Part shown: piece after piece, positions 19,311 through 30,234 of the stretch | How the letters are laid out: each line of letters begins with the position of its first letter | How positions within the stretch are numbered: the first letter of the stretch is position 1 | From: Kappaphycus alvarezii | Lineage: Eukaryota; Rhodophyta; Florideophyceae; Gigartinales; Solieriaceae | Assembly: GCA_002205965.3 (NCBI GenBank) | Contig: NADL03000452.1 | Location: 62,001-126,000 of the forward strand | Length of the DNA stretch: 64,000 bases | Direction of reading: 5' to 3' | Notes under the pieces: model-generated | Seen by the model: only the letters and a program-made list of their open reading frames with translations | Told to the model about the DNA's origin: nothing | Databases searched by the model: none | Position numbers and translations under genes: made by a program

Positions 19311-22300
19311 GTTTGGACTGGAGGCTCTTCATCCTTTTTCTTGTCTGTGTTAGCGCGCGGTGTGATCTAGCCTTCGTGGCCAGTGTTCGACTTCTCTACT
19401 CTCTTCATCGATAATATTTGTTTCCATGTCTCTCTGTAACATTCTAGGAGCCCTACCGTACATTAGCTCGAATGGTGAGTCCACTTCTTCCTCTTCTTCG
19501 ACTATAGCCGTATAATACTTTTGGTAAGGCATCTTCCCACTGGATTTCATTCTCCGACATAGTTTTCGATATTGCTCGTTTGATGGTTCCAACCATCCTC
19601 TCCGCTTTCCGTTGACATAGGAGCTATGCGAGAACTGTCTTCAGCTGAATCCTTTTTCTTCCAAGAAACGAAGCAGTGAGTTGCAGTAAAACAAAGGGCG
19701 TTATCTGAGATGATCCTTTTTGGAAGACCAAACGGTTCAATTATTTCTTTTCGATGAATCTCAGGACCACTTCAGCATTGGCCTCTCAACTGCAACTGCT
19801 ATTGGCCATCCAGTAAGATGTTCCACCCCTATAAGGAGATATTTGTTTCCGGAAGAGGTTTCCTTGAATGGGCCGGCAAAGTCAATTGAGAAGTTTCAAA
19901 AAGACGGAAACTGTAAGCTTAGGGTTGTCTTATACTTTCGTATTGGAGCGAATTTTTACAGTGTCAGCTTTTCACGAAATTATAGACGTCCTTATGGATA
20001 CTGGGCCACCAGAATCTCTCAGTCGAATTTTTGGTTGTTTCGAGGTTCCAATGCCCTAACAATCATGAAAAGTCCTCAAGATCTTCATCCTTTCTTTCAA
20101 AGGGGCCACTAGTCGAGGACCGGCTTTTGTGTGTCGGAAGAGTTTCCCATTCCACAATGTAAAAGCCTTTTGGTTCCTGCGTACCCAATTTCTGTGTTCA
20201 GATCAACCTTTCTCATTTCTAGTCCATCGAGGAATTTAATAGTCCGTGAATATAGCTTCGTACTCGTTATCGTTCGGCACTGCAACTCGGCACTCCGACG
20301 ATGTCTCGGAAGCTTTTTCATTTGGACTCAGTGGATCCCTCAAGCAGGATAGGTAATCGGCAGGCTGATTATTGCGTCCGGGTATACACAATTTCAAACC
20401 GATATTCTGCGAAAATGTCGAGCCATCGGGCCAAGCGGATGTACATCTCTTCTTTTGAATGCTGTCTTAAGTGCCTGGTGATCAGTTATCAAGACAAATT
20501 TCTCGAGTGATAAAAGATACACGCGAAACTTTTTCAGTGCAAAGACAAAGCTAGCGCTTCTTTTTCGCAGACTGATTATCTCTTTCCGCATCATTCAGAG
20601 TGCGACTTGCGAATTGAACCGGGTGTAGTCTTCCGTTTTCATCTTTTTGGGACAAAACGGCACCCAAAGACCGTTCTGAGGCATCTGTCTCCACAACAAA
20701 TGGTCTCTTGAAATCTGGATACATGAGCACTGGGGGAGACAAGCTTATATTTAAGCTCCTCAAATGCAGTTCATTTCCTGTTCCAGTAAAATTTTCCGTT
20801 CTTCGTAGTGCTGCATGTAACAGTGCTGCAGTCTTGGCGAAATATTTGATAAATCTCTGTAATATGAGGCCAGTCCTAAGAAGCTTCGAACCTCCGTCTT
20901 TGAAGCGGGCCTTGGTGCCAACTTGATTTTTTTCGTTTCTCTGGATCCACTCTAATTCCCTCTTGATCGACGATATGACCGAGTAATTGGATAGAAGTTT
21001 TCGCAAAGAAGCATTTGCTCAACTTAATTTTCAGGCTGTACTCCGATATGCTCTCCACAACTGTCTTGACGTGCGAGATGTGCTGATCCAAGTTTTTGAG
21101 AATATGACGACATCATCGATATAACTCTTGCATGGAAGTCCTTTCAAAACCTCGTTCATCATTCTTTGAATGTAGCTGGGGCATTCATGAGACCAAAAGG
21201 CATCACTTCGAACCTGAATGTACCGGCTTTGCTGGTAAAAGTTGTTATTTCCTTACATTTTCATCCAATGGAATCTGCCAATAACCATGTAAAGATCAAT
21301 TGAGGTGAAGTCTCTCCCGTCCTTCAAGTCCTCGAGGATTTCCTCCATATTTGGAATCGGAAATCGATCGGGTATCATTTCTGTTCAGTTATCGGTAATC
21401 GACGCAAAAGCGAAGTTTTCCATCTTTCTTTGGTGCTATCACAACTGGAAATGACCATGGGGATGAAACTGGCCGAAAATATCATTTTCAGCATACTTGT
21501 AACATTCTCTGAGATAAATTGGTCATATTTTGGCGGTTGACGTCTAGGCCTGTGGTAAATTGGTTGAGTATCGGTAAGTTCAAATGAGTGAGTGACCGGT
21601 ACACTTGCTTGTCTTAGAGCTGAAACTCCATGCAATTACTTCGGAAGATGCTTAAATGTCGGATATTTTCATTGAGGCCGGGGCGGGAAGGTGCTGTACT
21701 TTTTCTTGAAGTTTCTGCCATTGGCGCCTTTCTTCTTGATCTCACCTCCAAATTTTGAAGGACCTTTCCGGCGTGCTCACATCTTCAGATATGGAATCGA
21801 TATATTCTGTTTTCCTTGCAATTGTAATCTTCTTTCATGCTCCGAATTCCGTCCTTTGATTCGAATATATCGCAAAAAGAAACACATTCAGGTGTCAACC
21901 TACCCTAGAATTCCAGTCTTCATCTGTTTCAAACCCAGAATCATAATCATCCCATGCCATGTTCAGTATCCCCTGAGCGTACCCTTTCACTTCCGAAAGT
22001 GTTATTGTTCGAATCTTCGCTGTCATAGCTAGAAGTGAAATCTTCACTGTCGTTTCTTTAATCTACCGGATGTGTGCTTTTGTCGAAATCCAGGGCATCT
22101 TCACGGTTCTGCCGTCAATTAACTGAAACGATTTGGTTGCCCAAGTCAATGCAGGTCCCTAGTCTTTCCATGGTAGGGCAGCCAATGATTGCATCGAAAG
22201 GGAGATCAGGCATGAAAGAAAATTAATCAACTTTAGAGTCCCAAAGACACGGAACCTGTCAACAGTGCCCATGCATTTTGATACGGTTCTATCCGCCACA

Positions 22301-22960
22301 GTTATTCTTCGAGTAGTTAATAATTTCAAGACCTAGATCTGTCACCAAAGTTTCTGAAATAAGGTTTGGAACAGCGCCCGAATCGAAAAGAGCTTGGGTT
22401 TGCATTCCCAATACTTTGACTGGTACTAGTTTAAGACGTCTTGGTGCTGTCGAGGCCGATTGAAGAAACAGTTTCTTACCCTTAGCGGACTTATTAGACC
22501 TGATAATTTTTTGAGTTCTTTTCTCGCGTCCTCTGCGTCGCCCTCAAAAGTTGACCAAACGTTATCCCAGTTGGGGCTGATGCAAGCTCAGCCACCAAAT
22601 TGTACTTCTTCACATATTCTAGTACGTCCTTTGGGATATCTTAAATTTCTTACTCTTTTTCGTCTTTTGGCTGGAGTGACTCCAACTCTGGAACAACTTG
22701 ATCAGACTTCTTGGTTCGAGGAGGTACAGGTGCTGGGATATGTTCCAGCATTCCATAATCTAGCCTAGGTTTCTTCGATAAATGTTCCCTTCCCCATCCC
22801 TTTTTGTCACATTGACTTGACTGAATTCTTCAGCGATGGATACGTTACCGGCATCCGTCAACCTTGATCCTTTCTGTTTTGTAAGATTTTCATCTCTGGC
22901 CTGACTCACTCCTCGCACCCGATAAATTTGCTCTTCTGTTGTTTTAGACCAGCGTTACTT
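19311..22960 (-). pseudogene. Element B protease, RT, RNase H and integrase remnants
   Basis: Minus-strand pieces in the normal Ty3 order. The protease region is at about 22420-22130 (ALFDSGAVPNLISE in sense). RT is at about 21640-20880 with GHIVDQEGIRVDPEK in the connection. RNase H (VVETDASERSLGAVLSQ) is at about 20705-20600. The integrase zinc-binding and core regions are at about 20300-19570, and the core's C-terminal piece ends near 19350. Nearly every 200-300 bp there is a one-base deletion relative to elements A and C, so no domain is intact. Confidence 0.75.
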
Positions 22961-23792
22961 TCATGATGCCCTTACCGTCCGCACTTTCCACAAAGAGTGT
23001 TTCTATGTGGATTACAGGACACCTATCAAATGTCCAGGCTTGTGACAGTAGAACAGACTTCTGCGGCCTTGGGGCCCCAGACTGGTTCTTCTTAATGGTA
23101 AGAGTAATGGCTTTCCAACTGCGAGGTTATCATGTCAAGTCGATTATCGAATCGGGTTCCAACCTTTCTTCCAAGTTTTTGACATCGCTCCTGACTGATT
23201 CCAATGCTGCTGCGCTAGTAGTCGGCCTTTGATAATCTTTTCAGGATGTAAGATGGAGATTATGTACGGTTTTCCCTCGGTGCTTCACTCAGTGACTGAA
23301 ACGTCTCCGATTTTTGACAAATTCTACTGGTACCTTCATTCATTAAAAGTGTGAGGCCCTTGACGAGGAGGAAATCGAGAGCCGCTTATCCCCATCGCCG
23401 CCTTACGCAGCATTCCGTACTTGGCTTGGGCGTTGAACCCAGCCTTTTCATAGAGATCACACAAGTATACCAATGAGCTTAACAATTCGTCGAAATTGAG
23501 CCGGGCCTCTATGGCGGTACGAATCATCTCATCTGGTTCCACCTCCTTAGCATATTCTCTCACAAGCCACTCACATACCTCACCGAAGTTGCGCCCTCCC
23601 ATTAAATGACCACCGTCAGAAAACTTAGCTTTGTAATTGCCATTTGCGTCACCAGAAGATAGGCGAAGATACTTGTGGCCTTCTCCTCATCGCTCTTTTC
23701 TCGCATTAAAACATTAGCATATGTGTAAAGAAACTCTTCACGTCTTCATTCTTGTTCCCTGTGAACGATATACGAGCAGCATTATGCTCCAT
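22961..23792 (-). pseudogene. Element B gag remnant
   Basis: Start ATG at 23792 (MEHNAARIS in sense). Continues with NFGEVCEWLVREYAKEVEPD (about 23590), LSSLVYLCDLYEKAGFNAQA and KYGMLRKAAMG, the conserved Gag core also seen in A and C. Zinc knuckles lie at about 23060-22970 but are damaged. Frame shifts fall near 23720, 23640, 23380 and 23120. Confidence 0.7.
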
Positions 23793-23889
23793 TGCTGCGA
23801 AAAAAATAAAAAATACCAAACTGCAAGTGGAACCTCATACTTCACAACTCGATTACCTCAGGTGGCAACCCCTACACAAGAGTACCAAA

Positions 23890-25371
23890 TGTCAGGGATA
23901 AATCAGCACAGGAAGAGATCCTCAGAACCAATTACCCAAGAAAGAGTTGTTGCAAGCAACAAAGTGATACCGGGGTATAGTTGAGCGAACAGGAAGGATT
24001 GGTAGGGAAGACAGCTGAGTGGGCTACAAGCAAGTATGGAAGGGGCAGGGTCTACCACCTATGCGTAGTGACTAGCGTAAAATAAATTCTTCTTGGTCTG
24101 AAGTTGACTCTCAACTTCCTAGCTATTTGGGACTGGGCTTGAAGTTGTCCGCCAACTTGCTTGAACTCACTAAAGGAAGCAGTTTACTCAGCTTATATAG
24201 ACTTTTGGCTACCTAAAGTCCGCAGAACTACAGAAGGTACCAGGAAATGCATAGAAACAATTTGTGTAGATGATATACTCTAAAAAAAAGACACTTAAGA
24301 ACCTAACAATCAATGAGGTCCTCTTATTTACCATTCTCCAATCAGATCCAAACAACTCCCCTAAAATATCATGATGTCCAAGCAATCCCCACAAAATATC
24401 TGCAAATGGCTCACAGCTCTCTATTCCCCTTGGGAGATATCCAGACTACTAAAGATATCTCCATCCGGTTCCATCGTGGGCACAACTTGATCCATACTCT
24501 CCATTCCAGGCCCACCAGTCCAACACTTTCCATGCCCCCTGTTCCTCATCCTCCTCATCCTCCTCATCTCTTCCTCTCTTCCTCCTCCATGCTCCTCCCC
24601 ATGCTCCTCTCCCTCCTCTTCCTCCTCCTTTTCCTCCTCATCCTCTTCATACTCCCATCCTTCTCCTGAGTCTCGTACACTAGCTCAGGGGCTAACCGTT
24701 CCTCGAAGGACTCCCCGCTCTCCTCCTCGACTTTCTCAGTCTCATCCTCACTTACCTCCCTCGCTTCTTCTTCAATGAAGAGGCGGCGAACGAACTCGAT
24801 GATTTTCTTCTTTGTTTGCCGCTGGATGTAGTTGTCGGAATCGGCTGGCCCGTACGCGGCGAGACGAAGGTCATTGATGGGACGGGAAGGGCGGTTTTTG
24901 GAGATAGGGACAGAGGGACGATTTATGTCATGTTTCTGGAAAAGGGGTGAGCGGGGTGTGTAGGGGGAGAGGAGTGCTGAGCAGATTGGTCGGGAACGTT
25001 TAAAACTAAGAAAAAAGGGGTTTAAAATAGGCTCCCGGGGCAGGTTCTATAGATTAGAAATAGGTAAAATACCTCTGCAGGGGATTTTGTAGTAGTGCAT
25101 TTGCGCCCTTTTTCTCAAACAAAACGAATTTGGAGAGGAGGTAGCCAAAAAGGGAAAAAGAACTTGATTCGGGATCGATTCAGAGGGGTAGATACAGTAT
25201 AAAAATATCTAGATAAAATGGAAGTAAATTTGGAGAGGACCGCGGTAATGATAAGCGATGTTCAGGAGGACGAGGAAGGACCGGAACTATAAGCAAATTT
25301 GGACAAGGAGAGGTAGTAAAAGTAAACTATAAGCCTGTAGATGACGGCGGCAAAAAAATCTGCGCCTAACA
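23890..25371 (-). repeat. 5' LTR of element B (1482 bp, U3-coding)
   Basis: TGTCAGGGATAAATCAG...CTGCGCCTAACA on the plus strand. It has the same length as the 3' LTR of element C (58119-59600). The sequence just inside it, in sense orientation TTTGGTACTCTTGTG, is the likely primer-binding site; it is shared with elements A and C. Confidence 0.85.
24324..24931 (-). CDS. U3-encoded protein, element B 5' LTR
   Basis: Start ATG at 24931, stop TAA at 24324-24326. The N-terminal block reads RPSVPISKNRPSRPIND and then TKKKIIEFVRRLFIEEEARE. Here the codon after ETEKV is GAG, giving EEESGESFEERLAPELVYET, where the plus-strand LTR copies have TAG. This suggests that the ancestral frame was longer. One-base indels near the start (ACATAAATCG for ACATCAAATCG) and in the acidic tract break it. 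The conserved C-terminus is still readable near 24400-24330. Confidence 0.5.
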
Positions 25372-26937
25372 GTGTCCATTCTACCAGTTGCCCCTCGCAC
25401 GAAGGGTATGTTCGGCGACACAACCACATCCGCGAAAAGCTTATTCTATACTCTGTCACCCTACCACCGCCCTTCGTCCTAAGGAGTATGTTGGTGGGGA
25501 AACGTTCCTTTCTGTAGGAGACTGGTCCTCTCCACAAACTTGTGTCTTCTCTCTCCTCATGATTCTCCAAAAAAACTCTTCCCTCAATTTTCTTTTAGGA
25601 ACGAAATTATGGACGGATTTTTTCCCATGATTCCAAATTCACTGTGCAGCTCCGTTTCTATTTTTTCTTTGAGCATTTTGGTCCTCCTTTCTCAGAATAG
25701 AAATCGTTTGACTCGTGATCCGCTTCGTCCTCCAAGTTCAGTTCCGATGTTTTATAGAACAGATTTTAATTGTTGTCCTAATCGCATGCAAATTCAAAGC
25801 TGTGGCATTGCTTCTCATTTTTCATTTCGTCCAAGGCCGTGAAAATTTTCGAGTACGTTGCCCTTTTTAAAGTCCGAAATCGACGTCGTTGAGACAACCC
25901 CCCTGGCATCAACTACCCATGGGTTCACCCCTTTTTGCCTTCAATATGACCAACCTTCACCCTTCGCTCACCATCGCCAAGTCATCCCGAGGCCGCTGTC
26001 CTCTCCACGCTCTGGCCCGGATGTCGAATAGTCCAACCGACTAAGACGATTACTGTAGAAAGTTGGACCAGGAAAGCGTTCTGGAGTGGGTCCGCCGAAT
26101 CTGCTTCGAGCAGGCAGAAGAGGTGGAGTAGGGTGAGAGAGAGTTGGAGGAGGGGGAAGAAGAGAAGGTAGAGGGAGAAGAGAATGAGGAAGAGGAGAAT
26201 GAGGAGAATGAGAAGAATGAAGAGAGGACTAGGAGGATCCGTGGGAGTCACTAGCTTACAACGGTGGGGGAGCTCCCATGGAGAACGAAGGGGGGACTGA
26301 GGGAGTAATTGTGATCTCCGACTCTTCTGGCGAGGATGAAGAGGAGGGTGAAAAGGAGGATGAGGAGGATAAGGGGAATGGAGACATAGAAATTTCTGGA
26401 ATAGTGGGGAAGGGGCCGGAAAAACACGGAACAGGTGGTCCGACTCTGGAATCGGATGGGGCATCTTCAGTGGTCTAGATATTTCTCAGAGGGCAATGGA
26501 GAATTCGAAGCCGTTCACGGATATTTGTGGGTACTGATTGGGTGGAATGGATATTTTGGGGGAACTCTTTGGCTCTTATCTAGAGGACCAAGATATTAAA
26601 GAATGAATCTATATTTATCCTGATAGTATCTGCTGCTAGTCTTTCTCGTTACTACGATTCTAATTGATGCATTTTATGGTTTTTAGTATGCTCCTTGGAG
26701 ACATTAGGGATAGCCAAAAAGAATGTATCAGCTGAGTAAACTGCTTCCTTTTGTGGAGGTCAAGCAAGTTGGAAGACAACTTTAAGTCAAGTCCTGGTAG
26801 TAGAAAGTTGAGAATCAACTTCATACCCAAGAAAAAGTTTCCTACGTTGGTCACAGAGCATCAGTGGTGGACTCTGCTCCTTCCATAATCGCTAATAGCA
26901 CTCTCAACCGTCTTCATTATACACTCCTTTTTGTACG
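25372..26937 (+). repeat. Divergent Ty3-like LTR, lineage 2
   Basis: From about 25590 the sequence is related to 45640-46900, and its 3' half (26660-26937) matches the Ty3 R/U5 half (GCTGAGTAAACTGCTTCC, then GTCAAGCAAGTTGGAAGACA). It ends at 26937, where an unrelated LINE 3' region begins, before the usual TCCCTGACA terminus. The first 200 bp are not clearly LTR. It contains a relative of the U3 gene. No LTR partner is in the window. Confidence 0.6.
25946..26606 (+). pseudogene. U3-encoded protein homologue, lineage 2
   Basis: ATG 25946 opens MTNLHPSLTIAKSSRGRCPL, comparable with MTNLRPSKVISKNRHPCPL at 50278. After an in-frame TAA, DDYCRKLDQESVLEWVRRIC aligns with DDYIRRQTKKQIIEFVRRLF. An acidic stretch follows (26100-26400), then a C-terminal CGYxLGGMDILGELFGSYLE to TGA 26606, matching CGDCLDIMDILEELFGSDLE. 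The DNA is well diverged but the protein pattern persists at both ends. Stops and frame shifts show that this copy is dead. Confidence 0.6.
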
Positions 26938-27405
26938 TTGCCTTGCCAAGATCATCTTTCCGCTAACGAGAGACTCCGCATGGACATCTTCATAGATGAC
27001 CTCGCCCTCTCTCCGCGGCCAAAGGCAATCGACATCTTTATTGTAAGCATCTATACATCCCGCGCACTCTTGGCTTCCACCAAGCATCCGGGAGGGGCCA
27101 CCACTAGTATCGAGGCTGTCAAGACCCGTCGATATGCCAGGCTGTGTAACACTATACGAGATAAATTCATCTCCTGCGTCTCGATAATCATAGTGGTCTC
27201 GGAAAGCCTACCCAGGCCTTCGTGGCCTTCTTTGTCTCACACTTTGCCCAACGCCAAGGTACCAATTCCTCTTCCGAATACCTCCAGCTCCTCACTACGA
27301 AATCTTCCCTCACCCTGCAACTAACGGCTCATGCCGTTTGTCGCCGCGCTCGTAGCACTGACCACTGCCTAGCAGTGGTCCTTGGTTACCCCAATAAAGT
27401 GTGTT
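26938..27405 (+). pseudogene. C-terminal fragment of a second RLE-LINE lineage
   Basis: Encodes NERLRMDIFIDDLALSPRPK followed by AIDIFIVS, the R-x-D...D pattern of a restriction-like endonuclease, then RRYARLCNTIRDKFISC. After one frame shift it reads GLGKATQAFVAFFVSHFAQR. Gly-Leu-Gly-Lys-Ala plus a helical tail is typical of the C-terminus of RLE elements. The sequence is not closely related to the main LINE family here, so it is a distinct lineage. It ends AATAAAGTGTG at about 27400, a plausible 3' end. Confidence 0.55.
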
Positions 27406-27408
27406 CTT

Positions 27409-28040
27409 TCCTCCTAGACTGCCCTTCTCCATCCTTCATTCTGCCACGCTCGCCCTTGCGCCGCATTAGACGCGGGCGCCAGGCACTTATGTCCTCGCGC
27501 GTCTTGCGGATCGCGCACTTCCGTTCTACGGGGCTCTAGTTGCATCGGCTAGGGATATGGCCTTCTCAAGTGGTAGTTTCTTCCGTGCCGTGAAGGCTCC
27601 TACCCTAGACCAAGTACCGCAACGCTCAGTGCACCCTGCCGCACTCAGGCCTGGCGATTATCCCGCAAGCATGGGAGGGTTCCGGAGCCAAACGGTCCTG
27701 CTGGTCGTACCCAGGGCCGTTCTTCTGGAGCACTGGTCTTCGTCGCCATCTCTGTCTGTAATTATCGCACTTACAGCGAAAGTTTTTCAAACGATTACAC
27801 CCATGGCCGTCACAATTGTGACGGAGACATTAAACTGGGCCCGCGGGCGAGGTTATTACGAGGACGGAAATGGCCACCGGTCTGGCTCTTATGGGGCCGT
27901 ACGGAACTATGCACCTCTGGGTGCCTTTGACATGGATGGATTGGTCTGACTTTCAACTCTGAAGACGGCGACGGCGTCGATGACGCAGTTGACCAAGCAG
28001 AGGAGCTGGACATTGCCGAGGCGGTGGTTCAGTAAGTGGC
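27409..28040 (+). repeat. Gene-like repeat U, copy 3
   Basis: The plus-strand copy, beginning CCTCCTAGACTGCCCTTCTC (as at 135). It has an internal deletion at about 27825 that joins ...GTGACGG to a part lying further downstream in copy 2. It continues to the acidic frame (GACGGCGACGGCGTCGATGA) and the uninterrupted CAGTAAGT site at 28030. It therefore provides the empty-site sequence for the micro-insertion at 7560. Confidence 0.6.
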
Positions 28041-28131
28041 GATGTTTAGTGGCGTTCTGCCGCACATGTTAACCCCTGTTTACGACGTAATCACTGTCTG
28101 GATAACTGCAGAAAGTAGCTGCACGTATCTT

Positions 28132-28760
28132 TCAAAAGTCTAGCATACACCGGGGGATAACGGGACCACACTTTTCAAAATTAAAGAACCAAATCATTCC
28201 CCCTTTCAAATGTTAACCACCCAAAAATTTCTCCCTCTCCGAGCAAAAGGGGGAGTCCACAAGCAACCAGTTTGCATTGGAGGTTCCTGCCAACGCAGAG
28301 ACCCAGTTTAAGAGAATACCTTACACATTAGAAATCATGCTTAGGTATGCCCCTTTGGGCGCCACTGCCACTAAACTAATAAATTGTAAACGCTTTCCCT
28401 CCATTAGAAAACCTAGCGCTGTCGCCAGTTCGCGCAATGGAACGGGTTCCGGTAGTAAATTGGATCATTTAGTTGAGAAGTATTGGACGGATTCATTACT
28501 ACGGGCATTACCGGTGAGGGTGAAGGCCATGAGTGTCAGAGATGCGTTTGTAAGAAGATGGAATTGGCTGAAGCCAAGCGAATTATGTACTAGAAAAAGT
28601 TATCCGGGTAAGAAGAGTATGAAAGAGAAATGATTTGGTTCTTTAATTTTTGAAAAGTGTGGTTCGGCTATCCCCCGGTGAATGCTAGACATGCTCAGGA
28701 TAATGGGTAGTGTGAGTCATGTGCCTAAATGGCTGGCTCGAAGCCTGTCAGCAGGCATGA
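28132..28760 (+). mobile_element. Possible small DNA element with inverted ends
   Basis: About 60 bp at the left (from GTCTAGCATACACCGGGGGA, 28138) is repeated in inverted orientation at the right (ending ..CACCGGGGGAT in reverse complement, about 28690), bracketing a 118-codon open frame. A single copy of the right-hand end, with about 50 bp beyond it, recurs at 45418-45530. No clear target duplication is seen, so it could also be two oppositely oriented copies of the same end sequence. Confidence 0.45.
28277..28633 (+). CDS. Hypothetical 118-residue protein inside the inverted repeats
   Basis: Opens MEVPANAETQFKRIPYTLEI and ends ..SYPGKKSMKEK. It is basic, with a Trp-rich KYWTDSLLRALPV and RRWNWLKP pair and no cysteines. 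I recognise no family. Its placement between inverted repeats suggests a transposon passenger or a truncated transposase. The N-terminal start is the first ATG in the frame; no second copy is available to test conservation. Confidence 0.35.
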   Translation: MEVPANAETQFKRIPYTLEIMLRYAPLGATATKLINCKRFPSIRKPSAVASSRNGTGSGSKLDHLVEKYWTDSLLRALPVRVKAMSVRDAFVRRWNWLKPSELCTRKSYPGKKSMKEK

Positions 28761-29081
28761 TGCATTGGACATCACCGCTGCTGCCGCATGCCTGTTTGAA
28801 ATGAAGCGAAAGCAACCTGGCGTATATCATTCAAAAGTACAGAAGAGGACGAAGAGAGATTACCTTAACATTGGCGCCTGAACAGGCCTAGTATAACCAG
28901 ATGGAATCGGACTTTGCCCACCTTCGAGCACCTTTCGCATAACGTAGTCGACACCTTGGCCCCGTAGACTGTGAGATGAAGTCCTTAGTAATTATTTCCA
29001 GAGCCGGAGCGAACATGAGCGGTCTTTCAAAGAAGAGATACCCAATTATTTCACACCATCCAGAGGGAGAAGCACCTCAGC
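28761..29081. other. No recognisable feature
   Basis: About 320 bases between the inverted-repeat element and the SKP1-like gene. Seen on the minus strand this is the 3' flank of the SKP1-like sequence. No polyadenylation signal or repeat was identified with confidence. Confidence 0.35.
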
Positions 29082-29828
29082 TCATTTGTAAACAGTGAAC
29101 TCTGCACGAATTTCCTCGGTGCCCTTACCTCATAGCTTATCAGCCACTGCCTTGCAAGTGAGGTCTACAAGGGACTCAACGTCAAGTAAATCAGCAGCTG
29201 TCATGAGACGGAATATAGTCCAATTGTCAACATCCAAGAACCCCTTCTCCCACCGATTAATTGCACCCACGCTCACCTCGTTCAATTCCTGACGACGTTG
29301 AAATTTGCAAAACTCAATGATTTTTGTAAGGATGGAAGACTCGACGTCGCATATCGGAATCTCTATGCCATCGATATCATCGATGTCTTCGAGCATTCTT
29401 TTGACGAAATTGATCTGCATGGCGACATCTTTGTCAACATCGAAAGCTTCACCTTCCTTGCTTGTGAGCTTGACGGTAACCGAACTGGTATCATTGGGTC
29501 GAGTGGCCGGCATTATTGACTGGCTTGGTTGTGACCGAGAAGTATCGTCGAAAAATGTTACCGAGTTGGCAGTTTTCTTTCGAATACGGCCTTGCTTAGT
29601 TTTGGCGTCTGGCAGGAACGACGTTAAAGATGCTCCAGTATCGTTAGCGTTTTGATCTAGAAAATCACGTTCGAAAGGAGGATGAGGCAAGGAACTTCCA
29701 GAGCCGCCGCCGTCTGAAAATCTTTTTATTGGCAATCTACACTGAATTGTACGTACAGTTGAATGTAAGCTTATACGTACAGTAGGACGCCTTACCATTG
29801 CATCACTCGCAGTAAGCCAACCCCTCAT
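29082..29828 (-). pseudogene. SKP1-like protein (BTB/POZ fold), copy 1
   Basis: SKP1 joins F-box proteins to cullin in SCF ubiquitin ligases. From ATG 29513 the frame reads SVTVKLTSKEGEAFDVDKDV, VKRMLEDIDDIDG, SILTKIIEFCKFQRR, FLDVDNWTIFRLMTAADLLD and VESLVDLTCKAVADKL, aligning block by block with SKP1. TGA (29130-29132) stops it. Past the stop the same frame continues GKGTEEIRAEFTVYK, the start of the F-box-binding helices, to TGA 29082. Copy 2 has AGA (Arg) where this copy has TGA. An upstream in-frame extension (ATG 29828) adds 105 residues without a known domain. The region between the POZ core and C-terminal helices is shorter than in human or yeast SKP1. It could be a real truncated paralogue or a dying copy. 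Confidence 0.7.
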
Positions 29829-30229
29829 TCCAGTCTTATGGAAGGAACTGAATTCGATAACCGTTTTTTGAAGACACGCTACGAGGGTTGATGTGCGGAG
29901 TTCTGTACGTCGACACTGTCCCGAATTACAACTTCCTATTGCCGCTTTGGGCTCCGAAGGTAAACATTTGGCAATGGGCTCCGCCCTGCTAAGCTGACTG
30001 CGGCGTCTATCTTCTTTTCCTCCGTATTCCTCACGCGTGCCCTGTGCTCTACCCTTCTTCCCGTTCTAGCGAACACTGCTCTCCAATCTTACACATCCGC
30101 AGTTCGGGCACATGATGAGTGGAAGAAATACGAATGGCACCCGAGAAGGTTGTCCAGCTCATGGCCATCAACTGAAGGCAGTGGTTTGGGCAAGGGGAAC
30201 TCGCTTGTCCAGTTGAGGAAAAGGCCTTT
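29829..30229. other. No recognisable gene; target flank of element A
   Basis: About 400 bases with no supported coding region. The right end (..AAGGCCTTTGACGC) is the insertion target of element A and continues on the other side of the element at 37759. Confidence 0.4.
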
Positions 30230-30234
30230 GACGC
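30230..30234. repeat. Target-site duplication GACGC, left
   Basis: GACGC directly precedes the left LTR and is repeated at 37759-37763 after the right LTR, as expected for Ty3-type integration. Confidence 0.9.

Larger units (their letters stand above)
16423..25371 (-). mobile_element. Ty3-type LTR retrotransposon B (long LTRs)
   Basis: Two LTRs in the same orientation (16423-17975 and 23890-25371; both TGTCAGGGAT...CGCCTAACA on the plus strand) enclose gag-pro-RT-RNaseH-integrase and a post-integrase region, all on the minus strand. The outside flanks are GGTTG on the left and GTGTC on the right, so there is no matching 5-bp duplication, and the element is likely recombinant. Its left flank is the same LINE tail that follows the 3' LTR of element C. 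The internal coding region is much more broken than in element A. Confidence 0.85.

Noticed and set aside
26278-26478. A 66-codon acidic frame as an independent gene
   Set aside because: It is the acidic middle part of the lineage 2 U3 protein, with the conserved N- and C-terminal parts on either side in other frames.
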